Assembly (NCBI GenBank): GCA_964535715.1
Contig: CAZHUO010000015.1
Span: 1-35,452 of the forward strand
DNA from: CAZCCC01 sp964535715
Lineage (GTDB): Bacteria > Patescibacteriota > Patescibacteriia > Buchananbacterales > UBA6539
Direction: 5' to 3'
Length of the DNA: 35,452 bases
The position numbers and the translations under genes were made by a program. The notes beneath the pieces are model-generated. The model was not told the origin of the DNA. It was given only the letters and a program-made list of their open reading frames with translations, and searched no databases. Below, one piece after another: positions 26,085 through 33,181 of this stretch (positions within the stretch are counted from its first letter, which is position 1; each line of letters starts with the position of its first letter).

Positions 26085-26203
26085 TGGTACCGAGGATCCG
26101 CCTACACTCTCGTTTTAAACTCAAGCTTCGGCTTACGCCGACTGAAGTCGGCTCCAGCCGACACAGATCAGCGGACAGATAAGTCTAGCGTGTCCCGCAC
26201 AAA
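26085..26203 (-). repeat. tRNA-Leu trailer with a second tRNA-3'-like end
   Basis: Behind tRNA-Leu the minus strand continues through hairpins (GTCGGCT/AGCCGAC and CGGC/GCCG) to ggatcctcggtacca (26099-26085), which reads like a leucine-tRNA acceptor strand plus A and CCA. No tRNA body precedes it. The layout resembles the units behind tRNA-Ala at 68-368. The rest of the gap to 25944 is noncoding and includes a ttaattgtcaactgtt low-complexity stretch (about 26018-26050). Confidence 0.5.
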
Positions 26204-26288
26204 TGGTGGGCAAGGAGAGACTCGAACTCTCAAGCCGTAAGGCACATGCTCCTAAGGCATGCGTGTATACCAATTCCACCACTTGCCC
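26204..26288 (-). tRNA. tRNA-Leu (anticodon TAG) with encoded CCA
   Basis: Acceptor GGGCAAG/CTTGCCC, discriminator A and CCA (26207-26204), D arm gtggaattggtatacac, anticodon stem catgc/gcatg with loop cttagga (TAG), a long class II variable arm (tgccttacggct region) and T arm gagag/ctctc with ttcgagt. The 14 nt before the tRNA are the exact complement of the ACCA end plus the next 10 nt, extending the acceptor stem to 21 bp. Confidence 0.95.
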
Positions 26289-26386
26289 ACCATTTGTGCG
26301 GGATTTCACCACCCCGTCATAAAGCTATTATAATTATAATGACTAATTTACTTAAAAAAGTCAATGAAAAACTGTCAATAAAAAAC

Positions 26387-26415
26387 TTGACAAAATTTTT
26401 TAAAAAAACTATATT
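26387..26415 (+). promoter_or_regulatory. Promoter TTGACA-17-TATATT
   Basis: TTGACA (26387-26392), 17-bp spacer, TATATT (26410-26415). No ORF starts for 170 nt; it appears to drive the candidate RNA below, and perhaps the gene at 26592. Confidence 0.75.
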
Positions 26416-26421
26416 GTAAAT

Positions 26422-26533
26422 GAGCTTTAGGCTCAACATAGCGCGAAAGGCCCCCACCGTGGGGCTTTCGTCATATAGAAAAATTATTGGAATCAATGTA
26501 GCGCCCAGTTTTTGACTGATGGCGTTTTTTTAA
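26422..26533 (+). ncRNA. Candidate small structured RNA (~110 nt)
   Basis: From the predicted start after the promoter, three hairpins follow: GAGC/GCTC (26422-26435 region), a strong CGAAAG-type stem around gcccccaccgtggggc (about 26443-26471), and a terminator cgcc...ggcg with seven T (about 26503-26531). No coding potential is seen. It could also be a leader with attenuator for the four-helix-bundle gene at 26592. Family unknown. Confidence 0.5.
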
Positions 26534-26563
26534 TAACCAATAATAAATAATAAATTTGAAATA

Positions 26564-26582
26564 AATATTTAATAATTAATAA
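26564..26582. repeat. Left arm of inverted repeat around the first four-helix-bundle gene
   Basis: aatatttaataattaataa is the exact reverse complement of 26982-27000. Both lie in AT-only surroundings. Confidence 0.6.
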
Positions 26583-26591
26583 ATAAAAAGT

Positions 26592-26948
26592 ATGAAAAAC
26601 AACAAAATATTTGATTTAGAAGAAAGAACGGCAATATTTGGAGAAATAATAATATCATTTTGTAAAAATTTACCAAGAGATCTAATAATTAACCCATTAA
26701 TTAATCAGATTATTAGATCCGGAACAAGCGTAGGTGCAAACTATATGGAAGCCAATGGGGGCAATTCAAAAAAAGATTTTAGAAATAAAATTTCGATCTG
26801 TAAGAAAGAAATTAAGGAGACAAAACATTGGTTAAGAATGATTGCCAAAGCAATTCCCGAGAAAAGACAAGAATGTGCAGAGATTTGGAAAGAAGCACAA
26901 GAACTTACTTTGATATTCAGTAAAATACAATCATCATTAAAATATTAA
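26592..26948 (+). CDS. Four-helix-bundle protein (S23/IVS family), copy 1
   Basis: 118 residues with the hallmarks of the four-helix-bundle family first described from 23S rRNA intervening sequences: FDLEERTAIFGEIIISFCKNLP, then LINQIIRSGTSVGANYMEANGG at about 35-56, and the helix FRNKISICKKEIKETKHWLRM. Function is not established; members form pentamers and may bind nucleic acid. It is free-standing here, between a candidate small RNA and the lamin-tail gene, with AT-rich flanks that contain a perfect 19-nt inverted repeat. It is a distant paralogue of the gene at 32807. Confidence 0.85.
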   Translation: MKNNKIFDLEERTAIFGEIIISFCKNLPRDLIINPLINQIIRSGTSVGANYMEANGGNSKKDFRNKISICKKEIKETKHWLRMIAKAIPEKRQECAEIWKEAQELTLIFSKIQSSLKY

Positions 26949-26981
26949 TTATTAAAATATTTATTATTTATTAAAAATTTA

Positions 26982-27000
26982 TTATTAATTATTAAATATT
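26982..27000. repeat. Right arm of inverted repeat around the first four-helix-bundle gene
   Basis: ttattaattattaaatatt, exact reverse complement of 26564-26582. Confidence 0.6.
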
Positions 27001-27008
27001 ATAAAACT

Positions 27009-28928
27009 ATGCAAAAACACCTCCCCCTTATCTTGCTAATCCCCTTGCTAACCATCCTGCTAACTCCCATTATCACCCACGCAACGGAATCAACCGTCAA
27101 GATAAACGAAATTGCCTGGATGGGCACAGCTGAATCAGCCAATGCCGAATGGCTTGAGCTTTATAATCCGACAGAAACAGAAATTGACTTGGCCGGCTTT
27201 AGGCTCGAAGCCGAAGACGGCAGCCCGCAAATCCAGCTAAGCGGAATAATTCCGGCCGGCGGCTACTTTCTTTTGGAACGAACAGACGACGAAACAGTCT
27301 TGGCAATTACTGCTGACCAAATTTACAGCGGCTCGCTTGGCAATACCGGCGAATGGCTTAAACTTTATGACTCCCAAAACAATTTAATTGACGAGCTTAA
27401 TGCTTCGGAAAGCTGGCCTGGCGGAAACAACACCAGCAAACAAACTTTGGAACGGTCCGGCCTAGACAACTGGCAGACAAGTAAAGATGCCTTTGGCACG
27501 CCAAAAGCGGCAAACAGCCAGGGATCAGTTGTATTAGAAGAAGAAACCGAACAAAATACTTCAACAGATTCTGCTTCAGAAGATGATACTGTCCAAGAAG
27601 CAAGCCAGCCAAATGTCGCCAAAGGAAGCGTTATCTTTAACGAAATTTTTCCTAATCCCAAAGGTACCGATGAAAATGAATTTATTGAACTAAAAAACAA
27701 AAGCCAAAGCCGCATTGACATAACCGGCTGGAAAATTGCCAACATAAACAAACAAAACTTTATTCTGCCTTCAATTATTATGTCGCCGGAAAGCATAGTG
27801 GTATTTTTCCGCAAAGAAACAGGCCTGATTCTTAATAACAACAAAGACAAACTGACTTTGTATTCAAAAGCCGGAAAAATTATTGACGAAGCAAGCTATA
27901 AATTAGAAGCGCCAGAAGAAAAAAGCTACCAAAAAGACGACGGCAACAACTGGCAATGGTTTATTTCTTCGCCGGGGCAGGTTAATTTGGCCAAAGAAGA
28001 AATTCTTCCCACTCCGGTAATCAACGGCCAAAAAACGGGAATAGTTGGGCAAATAATCACTTTTGATGCTTCCGATTCTTTTGACTCGCTAAACCGTAAA
28101 TTAAATTTTACTTGGGATTTTGGCGACGGTCGGATCGACAAAGGAATTTCAGTTCGTCAAATATATTTCAAGCCGGGAAATTACGAAGTTATTTTAAAAG
28201 CCGAAACTGAAAATCATGCCAGCACAACCGAAAAACTGAAAATAAAAATTATTGGCGAAGAACCGGTAAAAAAACCGGCCAATGACCTGACGGCAACTTC
28301 CACTCCGACTACTACCGAAAGTTTAATAGCTTTAGAAGAAATGCCATTTATCTTCCTTTCGGAATTTCTGCCTAATCCGAAAGGCGCAGATGAGGAAGGC
28401 GAATTTATTGAAATTTATAATGAAGAAAATAAGCCGGTTAATATAAGCGGCTTTCAGCTTGATGATGCCGAAGGTGGCAGTAAACCTTATACCATTCCAG
28501 AAAATACCATAATTAAGCCGGGGCAATATTTGGCGTTTTTCCGGCCCCAGACCAAAATCGCTTTAAACAACAGCGACGAAACAGTCCGGCTAATTGCCCC
28601 AAATGGAACAATAGCCGATTTGGCTTATTATGAAGAAAGTAAAGAAGGCCAAAGCTATGTTTTGGACGAAAAATTCAATTGGCAAAAAAGCCAAACTCCA
28701 ACCCCAAACGAAATAAATGTTTTGGATATTTTAGAGCAAAAAGAAGACGAAAAATCAGAACAAAAAAATACCGGCACGCCAAAAGTCTTAGGTGCCGAAA
28801 CTGCAAAAATAATAGATGCCGGCCAGCCGAAAAACAAAAGCAAATACATTTTTGCCGGAGCTTCAGCTTTGGTGGCCTTGGCAGTTTTTGGTATTTCGAA
28901 GCTGAAAAGTATGAAGCATAAATCGTGA
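27009..28928 (+). CDS. Surface protein with three lamin-tail domains and a PKD domain
   Basis: 639 residues. Signal peptide about 1-25 (hydrophobic LPLILLIPLLTILLTPII, then HATES). Lamin-tail domain 1 about 29-155 (KINEIAWMGTAESANAEWLELYNP), domain 2 about 207-325 (IFNEIFPNPKGTDENEFIELKN), a PKD-like domain about 335-415 (FDASDSFDSLNRKLNFTWDFGDG) and lamin-tail domain 3 about 445-565 (FLSEFLPNPKGADEEGEFIEIYN). Glu/Ser/Thr-rich linkers separate them. A C-terminal transmembrane helix (about 614-631) with a basic tail KLKSMKHKS anchors it. An adhesive or cell-wall structural role is likely but not shown. Its codons are less AT-rich than those of the gene before it. Confidence 0.88.
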   Translation: MQKHLPLILLIPLLTILLTPIITHATESTVKINEIAWMGTAESANAEWLELYNPTETEIDLAGFRLEAEDGSPQIQLSGIIPAGGYFLLERTDDETVLAITADQIYSGSLGNTGEWLKLYDSQNNLIDELNASESWPGGNNTSKQTLERSGLDNWQTSKDAFGTPKAANSQGSVVLEEETEQNTSTDSASEDDTVQEASQPNVAKGSVIFNEIFPNPKGTDENEFIELKNKSQSRIDITGWKIANINKQNFILPSIIMSPESIVVFFRKETGLILNNNKDKLTLYSKAGKIIDEASYKLEAPEEKSYQKDDGNNWQWFISSPGQVNLAKEEILPTPVINGQKTGIVGQIITFDASDSFDSLNRKLNFTWDFGDGRIDKGISVRQIYFKPGNYEVILKAETENHASTTEKLKIKIIGEEPVKKPANDLTATSTPTTTESLIALEEMPFIFLSEFLPNPKGADEEGEFIEIYNEENKPVNISGFQLDDAEGGSKPYTIPENTIIKPGQYLAFFRPQTKIALNNSDETVRLIAPNGTIADLAYYEESKEGQSYVLDEKFNWQKSQTPTPNEINVLDILEQKEDEKSEQKNTGTPKVLGAETAKIIDAGQPKNKSKYIFAGASALVALAVFGISKLKSMKHKS

Positions 28929-28978
28929 AACATAATGCCTCGCCCAGCCATCTCGACCGACGACACTTCCCTATTCTT

Positions 28979-29048
28979 GTCATTCTGAGGCCGTAGGCCG
29001 AAGAATCTCGAGATTCTTCGGTCGCCTTACAGGCGACCTCAGAATGAC
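28979..29048. repeat. 70-bp palindromic repeat with GTCATTCTGAGG ends
   Basis: Terminal arms gtcattctgagg (28979-28990) and cctcagaatgac (29037-29048) enclose a 24-bp palindrome centred on ctcgag (ccgaagaatctcgagattcttcgg as two halves of 12) and a small gtcgcc/ggcgac hairpin. This is a form of a REP/MITE-like repeat common in many bacterial genomes. It lies between convergent genes. Confidence 0.8.
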
Positions 29049-29053
29049 AAAAT

Positions 29054-29083
29054 AAAAAAACGCAACTTTTAATTAAGCTGCGC
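29054..29083 (-). terminator. Terminator of the 57-residue membrane-protein gene
   Basis: Minus-strand stem CGCAGCTT/AAGTTGCG (29082-29061, one mismatch or G-U) followed by seven T (29060-29054). Confidence 0.8.
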
Positions 29084-29103
29084 CGTATTCAATCAAGACA
29101 CAC

Positions 29104-29277
29104 TCAACGGATATTTGTAAGAATTATTCTTTTAAGCCTTTCAAAAATGTTAATCATACTGTCACAATATGTGCCGGAACCGGAAATTACGGCAACTATT
29201 ATGCCGGCAATGGCAAAGTACAAAAGACTTGCCCCGATAAAAATACTTACCGCAATACCCTTAAAATATCTTCTCAT
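29104..29277 (-). CDS. 57-residue single-helix membrane protein
   Basis: Starting at ATG 29277 the protein is MRRYFKGIAVSIFIGASLLY, a second hydrophobic half FAIAGIIVAVISGSGTYC, and a basic amphipathic tail with RLKRIILTNIR. AAAAGGAG sits 7 nt before this ATG; the longer frame from 29304 would place the ribosome-binding site inside the gene. Promoter TTGACA-17-TAAGAT at 29344-29372 and a terminator frame it as its own unit. Function unknown; a cationic membrane peptide with a free Cys. Confidence 0.7.
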   Translation of the reverse strand: MRRYFKGIAVSIFIGASLLYFAIAGIIVAVISGSGTYCDSMINIFERLKRIILTNIR

Positions 29278-29343
29278 TTTCATTCTCCTTTTTGTAAAGA
29301 CCAAAAACTAATTACCAATATAAACACTTCAAATTTTCAATTT

Positions 29344-29372
29344 ATCTTATTTTATTCAAAGACTTTTGTCAA
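29344..29372 (-). promoter_or_regulatory. Promoter TTGACA-17-TAAGAT
   Basis: Minus strand: TTGACA (29372-29367), 17-bp spacer, TAAGAT (29349-29344). Drives the 57-residue membrane-protein gene. Confidence 0.85.
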
Positions 29373-29374
29373 AT

Positions 29375-29590
29375 AAAGGGTATTAAACCGCGAAGCAAGT
29401 CGCCGACGCGTCAAAGCCGCATTGGCGACGACGCGCTCCGCCCACTTCTTCCGCAGCAAGTCGCCGACGCTCCAAAGCTGAATAATTAAAGCTTTGGCGA
29501 CGGAGCGCTTTCGGGTATTGACCCTTTGATGGCTCCTCGGCTCGGAAACAAAAAGTTGTTTACTTTTTGTTTCTCTCGCCCTACGTCGCC
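29375..29590. repeat. Dispersed noncoding repeat family A, diverged copy 3
   Basis: Contains gcaagtcgccgacgc twice, gctttggcgac, and a module ctttttgtttctctcgccctacgtcgccaat that matches 3820-3857. The order of modules differs from copies 1 and 2. No ORF is supported. Confidence 0.65.
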
Positions 29591-29593
29591 AAT

Positions 29594-29622
29594 AAAAAAG
29601 GCGCAACTTAATTAAGTTGCGC
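29594..29622 (-). terminator. Terminator of the aldolase gene
   Basis: A perfect 22-bp palindrome gcgcaacttaa/ttaagttgcgc (29601-29622) followed on the minus strand by six T. Confidence 0.88.
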
Positions 29623-29643
29623 GGGATTGAAAAAATACGAAAT

Positions 29644-30591
29644 TTACCAGCAAAGATCGGCTTTGCCGGACGAGCCAAATAGCTGCATGAGGTTGCGGGC
29701 AACAGCAACAACCGCATCATGGCCGGCTTTTTCCGGCTTTCGCTGGTCAATGTTTTGTACGCCATTTTTTTTCAGCGCATGTCGCTGATAATCTTCAAAG
29801 GCATTAATGTATGCCTTGCGCAATTCAGTGTCAACATTAATTTTGACGACACCGAATTTTTTGATTGCCCGAACGACATCCTTATCAGGAATTCCTGAAG
29901 CGCCATGAAAGACGAATCCGACACTTTCGGGATCACAAACTTTATTAACCGCTTTAATACAACGGTCAAACAGCTCAAAATCGATTTTGGCGATTTTTTC
30001 ACGGCAGCCATGAATCTGGCCGACTGCCGTTGCAAATAAATGAGCTCCGGAACACTGAGCAAGCTCGACAAGTTCTTCCGGCTTGGTCCAAAATTCCTTC
30101 ATCTTTGCCAGTTCTACTCCCGGCTCGGTGGAATCACCAACAGCGCCAATTCGGCCGATTTCCACTTCCACGGCAATGCCAGGAACCGAAGAAGCCATTT
30201 GAACAATCTGGCGGGAATTGACAATGTTTGTAGCCAGATCTTCTTTACTTCCGTCATACATCAGCATCGTGAAGCCGTGGCGGAAACACAGTGCATTTTG
30301 CTCAGGGCTTGAGCCGTGATCCAAATTTACCGCCACCGGAATGTTAGGCCGACCGGAAAGCAACGCTTCAGTCATAGAGACAATCACTTCTGTTCCGCGT
30401 GCAGGATCGCCAAACCCGGCATGTGATATCGCACCCTGAGAAGCCTGAACAATCACCGGCGATTCTTCCAGCCAGGCCGCTTCCAAAATCGCGTCAGTTA
30501 TAATGTTCCCATTGGCGTTTAACGCTGGAATGCCAAATCTTCCTTTTCTTGCTGCCTTAAACATCGGCAGACTTAATGCAAGTTTACTCAT
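29644..30591 (-). CDS. fba: Class II fructose-bisphosphate aldolase family protein
   Basis: 315 residues. Class II aldolases cleave fructose-1,6-bisphosphate (or tagatose-bisphosphate) with a zinc ion. Zinc and catalytic motifs are present: VNLDHGSSPE (D91, H92), YDGSKED (112-118), VEVEIGRIGAVGDS (E144 region), VGQIHG (H194), VFHGASGIP (H229) and KINVDTELR (250-258). The C-terminus is a little longer than the domain needs. It is the only glycolytic gene seen in the window. It has its own promoter (30735-30763), a ~140-nt leader and a strong terminator. The ribosome-binding site is AAAGGA. Substrate specificity between fructose and tagatose forms is not decidable here. Confidence 0.9.
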   Translation of the reverse strand: MSKLALSLPMFKAARKGRFGIPALNANGNIITDAILEAAWLEESPVIVQASQGAISHAGFGDPARGTEVIVSMTEALLSGRPNIPVAVNLDHGSSPEQNALCFRHGFTMLMYDGSKEDLATNIVNSRQIVQMASSVPGIAVEVEIGRIGAVGDSTEPGVELAKMKEFWTKPEELVELAQCSGAHLFATAVGQIHGCREKIAKIDFELFDRCIKAVNKVCDPESVGFVFHGASGIPDKDVVRAIKKFGVVKINVDTELRKAYINAFEDYQRHALKKNGVQNIDQRKPEKAGHDAVVAVARNLMQLFGSSGKADLCW

Positions 30592-30734
30592 TTTTGTTTT
30601 CCTTTCATTTTTTTCGGTTTAACAACTTGCAACCAAACTACAAAAACAATTTTATGGTTATAATTGCACCTCCTTTTTCGGTTTAAATTGACAAAAAACA
30701 ATTGCTAGGTTAACTTATTTATCCCAGATATTTA

Positions 30735-30763
30735 ACCTTATAACTAGCCTAAAAATTTGTCAA
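30735..30763 (-). promoter_or_regulatory. Aldolase promoter TTGACA-17-TAAGGT
   Basis: Minus strand: TTGACA (30763-30758), 17-bp spacer, TAAGGT (30740-30735). The leader contains TTTTTCGGTTTAA twice in plus-strand reading (30610-30622, 30674-30686), the farther copy next to an orphan AAGGAGGT. Confidence 0.75.
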
Positions 30764-30777
30764 ATTCATTAAAATTA

Positions 30778-30806
30778 TTGACTTTTTCTGAAATATAGAA
30801 TATAAT
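30778..30806 (+). promoter_or_regulatory. Promoter TTGACT-17-TATAAT
   Basis: TTGACT (30778-30783), 17-bp spacer, TATAAT (30801-30806), divergent from the aldolase promoter with only 14 bp between the -35 boxes. Confidence 0.85.
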
Positions 30807-30858
30807 AAGTTGTTCTTTATTTACGTGTTAGAAAACCATAACAAAAGGAGCCAAAAAA

Positions 30859-31032
30859 ATGGTAGTGGTAGTTGTAAAATGCAGATCTTGCGGCCAGATT
30901 GTCCCGGGAGTTGCCTCTGAAGGGCATACTGTGGCAGCAGTGCACACGCAGCTAAATAGTGGCCTCCGTTGTCCAGGGTCAAATTGCCCTGGTAAAAAAA
31001 CCATTGAAAAAAAAGGGGAAGAGGCTGAATAG
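30859..31032 (+). CDS. 57-residue putative zinc-ribbon protein
   Basis: Starts MVVVVVKCRSCGQIVPGVAS; cysteines C8, C11, C38 and C43 (CRSC and CPGSNC) could bind one zinc, with H23 and H29 in between. A Lys/Glu-rich tail follows. ATG 30859 has AAAAGGAG 8 nt upstream. A near-consensus promoter at 30778 and a terminator at 31057 define a single-gene unit, so it is likely well expressed. Similar tiny zinc ribbons bind nucleic acid or proteins; no specific family is recognised. Confidence 0.75.
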   Translation: MVVVVVKCRSCGQIVPGVASEGHTVAAVHTQLNSGLRCPGSNCPGKKTIEKKGEEAE

Positions 31033-31056
31033 CAGCTCCTTCCACAATAATCCTAG

Positions 31057-31089
31057 CCGTGTGAATCCCAAAATCACGCGGTTTTTTTT
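31057..31089 (+). terminator. Terminator of the zinc-ribbon gene
   Basis: Stem ccgtgtga (31057-31064) / tcacgcgg (31074-31081) with one G-U pair, then eight T. Confidence 0.88.
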
Positions 31090-31101
31090 AGTTTAAATTT
31101 C

Positions 31102-31130
31102 TTGACAAATTTAGATTTTGCAAATAAGAT
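31102..31130 (+). promoter_or_regulatory. Promoter TTGACA-17-TAAGAT
   Basis: TTGACA (31102-31107), 17-bp spacer, TAAGAT (31125-31130). It drives the gene at 31165 and shows that the longer reading frame from 31102 is not the real start. Confidence 0.85.
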
Positions 31131-31164
31131 AATTTATCATGGCAATCAACGAAAGGAAAAAACC

Positions 31165-31653
31165 ATGGCTGAACTATGCTCTTTCAAAAACATCTACGAA
31201 GACGAAATGGCAAATCTGGAAGAATCCTGCCTAACGGATGAATCAGAAAATTCATTGGAGGAAAACATTCGCTGGTGTAATAAAATCTGCCAAAGAATAC
31301 TCAATCAAGATAGGCTGAAAGATTTAAAAAATTATTTAGAAATCATTGAAAACTTTGCCATTTTGGCGCCTCGAAGAAAAAAATTTAATCAGCCGCCGCC
31401 AATTAATCAGGATAGCTGGAATCAGTTTAAAATTTTCCGACAAAAGGCAATCAGAATAATTGCTTTTACGGATTTCTTATTTAAACTGATTTCAAGAATA
31501 AATGACCAAACTGCCGCAGAAATACTGAAAAAAACAGCTGAAATAAAAAATTCGCCCGCCTATAAAATTATGGCTTTACAAAAAAATTCAGAAGAATATA
31601 GACTAAAAGACGAATTATTCATTAAAGTTAATAATGAATACGGCCTTTTCTGA
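31165..31653 (+). CDS. Helical protein of unknown function
   Basis: 162 residues from ATG 31165 (AAAGGA 8 nt upstream). The protein is almost entirely helical and charged, starting MAELCSFKNIYEDEMANLEE, with LKNYLEIIENFAILAPRRKKF and a middle helix FRQKAIRIIAFTDFLFKLIS. A PPP turn (QPPPINQ) splits it. No family is recognised. Single-gene unit with its own promoter and terminator. Three Cys in the first 45 residues are notable for a cytoplasmic CPR protein. Confidence 0.75.
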   Translation: MAELCSFKNIYEDEMANLEESCLTDESENSLEENIRWCNKICQRILNQDRLKDLKNYLEIIENFAILAPRRKKFNQPPPINQDSWNQFKIFRQKAIRIIAFTDFLFKLISRINDQTAAEILKKTAEIKNSPAYKIMALQKNSEEYRLKDELFIKVNNEYGLF

Positions 31654-31661
31654 ATTTACCG

Positions 31662-31688
31662 CCCGAACGAATAATGTTCGGGTTTTTT
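31662..31688 (+). terminator. Terminator between convergent genes
   Basis: Stem cccgaac (31662-31668) / gttcggg (31676-31682) followed by six T. Confidence 0.88.
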
Positions 31689-31692
31689 ATTA

Positions 31693-32646
31693 CTAAACCC
31701 ACTCAACTGAAGCCGGCGGTTTCTCCGATAAATCCCAGCAAACCCGGAAAATTTCCGGAATTTCTTTGTACAAACGGTCGCGGATCTGAAGCATTTTTTC
31801 CCATTCTATTTTTGTTGGACTGCAAGTTACCGCATCCCTGCTATCAATGCAGCGGACAGCAACAGCATATCCGATTTTTGTCCGGTCGTTGTTTGGCACT
31901 TCATTATGTACCATTGTGATAAAGTATTGGAAGGCGTTAGTGTCTTTTAATTCTTCTTCCACAACAACGGTTGCTTTCCGGATAATGGCAATTTTTTCCC
32001 GGGTTACTTCGCCGACTATCCGGCCGGCCAAAGCCGGACCCAAAAACGGCATACGGTTCCAAACGGTTTCAGGCAAGCCCAAGGCTTTAGCAACTTGGCG
32101 GACTGCCGGTTTTCGCAATTCCTTTAAAGGCTCAATCAACCCCAAAGAAATGCCAATTCCGATTTGTTCCAAAACATTATGCTGCGGGGCTTTGCTGTTT
32201 TTGGCGGTTGCTTCAATATCAGTTAAAATCGTGCCTTGCAATAAATATTCAGCATCCCAATTTTTTGCCGCTTCAGGCAATGATTGATTATAAAATGAAT
32301 TTCGAATAGCAACCCTTTTTTCATTTGGTTGAGTTTTGCCGGCTAAATTATTAAAAAACAAATCATCAGCTTTAATAACATCAACCTTTATTCCGACATC
32401 GCCAAAAGTTTTTGCCACCCACTCCGGTTCTCCTTCTCTCATCAATCCATGATCAACAAAAATCACTTTAAGATTTTTCCCCAAAGCCTGAAAAGCCAAA
32501 ACTGCCACAGCGGCGCTGTCTACTCCGCCTGATAATGCAACAATTGCCTTCTTATCACCAACTGCCTTCTTGATTTCCGATATCTGTTCATCTATAAAAA
32601 CCAAAGCATCGGCATCATTAGTAATAAATCTTTCCTTGATTGTCAT
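31693..32646 (-). CDS. guaA: GMP synthase, ATP pyrophosphatase subunit (no glutaminase domain)
   Basis: 317 residues equal to the C-terminal two thirds of GuaA. The P-loop VALSGGVDS (37-45) belongs to the N-type ATP pyrophosphatase fold; the dimerisation domain contains FLGPALAGRIVGEVTREKIAIIRKA, YAVAVRCIDSRDAVTC and the C-terminal PPASVEWV. It adenylates XMP and aminates it to GMP. There is no class I glutaminase domain and the gene starts with a proper Met, so the amidotransferase must be a separate protein (as in archaea) or ammonia is used. PFLGPALAGR departs from the usual PFPGPGLxVR. No ribosome-binding site is clear. guaB lies on the opposite strand 570 bp away. Confidence 0.9.
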   Translation of the reverse strand: MTIKERFITNDADALVFIDEQISEIKKAVGDKKAIVALSGGVDSAAVAVLAFQALGKNLKVIFVDHGLMREGEPEWVAKTFGDVGIKVDVIKADDLFFNNLAGKTQPNEKRVAIRNSFYNQSLPEAAKNWDAEYLLQGTILTDIEATAKNSKAPQHNVLEQIGIGISLGLIEPLKELRKPAVRQVAKALGLPETVWNRMPFLGPALAGRIVGEVTREKIAIIRKATVVVEEELKDTNAFQYFITMVHNEVPNNDRTKIGYAVAVRCIDSRDAVTCSPTKIEWEKMLQIRDRLYKEIPEIFRVCWDLSEKPPASVEWV

Positions 32647-32739
32647 AATTTTTCAAATTAGTATTAAAATACTATGATATCATAATATTGATAATGTTGT
32701 AAATTTGAGTTATTATACAAGCAAGATAGGTTTTCAGCG

Positions 32740-32754
32740 AGATAAGCAAGATAA
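32740..32754. repeat. Left arm of inverted repeat around the second four-helix-bundle gene
   Basis: agataagcaagataa, exact reverse complement of 33182-33196; a related word acaagcaagatagg precedes it at 32717-32730. Confidence 0.65.
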
Positions 32755-32806
32755 ATTTAATATACAAATCAACATAGCGCCAATTAATTATTAACCATAA
32801 TAATTT

Positions 32807-33178
32807 ATGGCGTTTTGTACATTTAAAGATCTGTTGGCCTGGCAAAAGGCTCACATTCTAACTAAATTCATTTATCAAATAACTGACGATTTTCCTCTTC
32901 GTGAAAGATTTTCCCTGGCAAATCAAATGAGGCGCGCATCGGTTTCTATCCCCTCAAATTTGGCTGAAGGATTAAGAAGAAAATCATTGAAAGACAGCTT
33001 AAATTTCTATAATATTTCGGAAGGTTCGTTGGAAGAATTAAAATATCAATTATTATTAAGTTTTGAATTAAAATTTATAAGTAAAGACGAGTTTGATCAA
33101 GCGACTGATTTAGCTGAGCAAACCGGCAGATTGCTTTATCGTTTTATCCAATCCCAAAGAAAGAATCTTTCAGTCTAA
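32807..33178 (+). CDS. Four-helix-bundle protein (S23/IVS family), copy 2
   Basis: 123 residues: FKDLLAWQKAHILTKFIYQIT, FPLRERFSLANQMRRASVSIP, then SNLAEGLRRKS and the long helix ISEGSLEELKYQLLLSFEL, all standard for the family related to 23S rRNA IVS-encoded proteins. Closer to the family consensus than the copy at 26592. It sits between guaA (minus) and guaB (plus) and is bracketed by inverted AGATAAGCAAGATAA words, which suggests that it was inserted between two genes of one pathway. Function unknown. Confidence 0.9.
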   Translation: MAFCTFKDLLAWQKAHILTKFIYQITDDFPLRERFSLANQMRRASVSIPSNLAEGLRRKSLKDSLNFYNISEGSLEELKYQLLLSFELKFISKDEFDQATDLAEQTGRLLYRFIQSQRKNLSV

Positions 33179-33181
33179 ATC

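Noticed and set aside
26085..26100. Vector polylinker contamination (KpnI-like ggtacc next to BamHI-like ggatcc)
   Set aside because: The surrounding sequence does not match a polylinker and the words are explained by a leucine-tRNA-like 3' end.
26422..26533. tmRNA, SRP RNA or RNase P RNA
   Set aside because: None of their signature sequences is visible here or in the other noncoding gaps.
27365..27850. 161-residue ORF antisense to the lamin-tail gene
   Set aside because: A shadow of a well-supported gene with clear domains; composition (Ser/Leu-rich) is typical of antisense frames.
29352..29765. 137-residue ORF overlapping repeat family A and the aldolase 3' end
   Set aside because: It runs through a terminator, repeats and the aldolase in another frame; composition is not protein-like.
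31102..31164. N-terminal extension of the 31165 gene from a TTG
   Set aside because: The extension is the promoter itself (TTGACA-17-TAAGAT); the ATG at 31165 has a ribosome-binding site.
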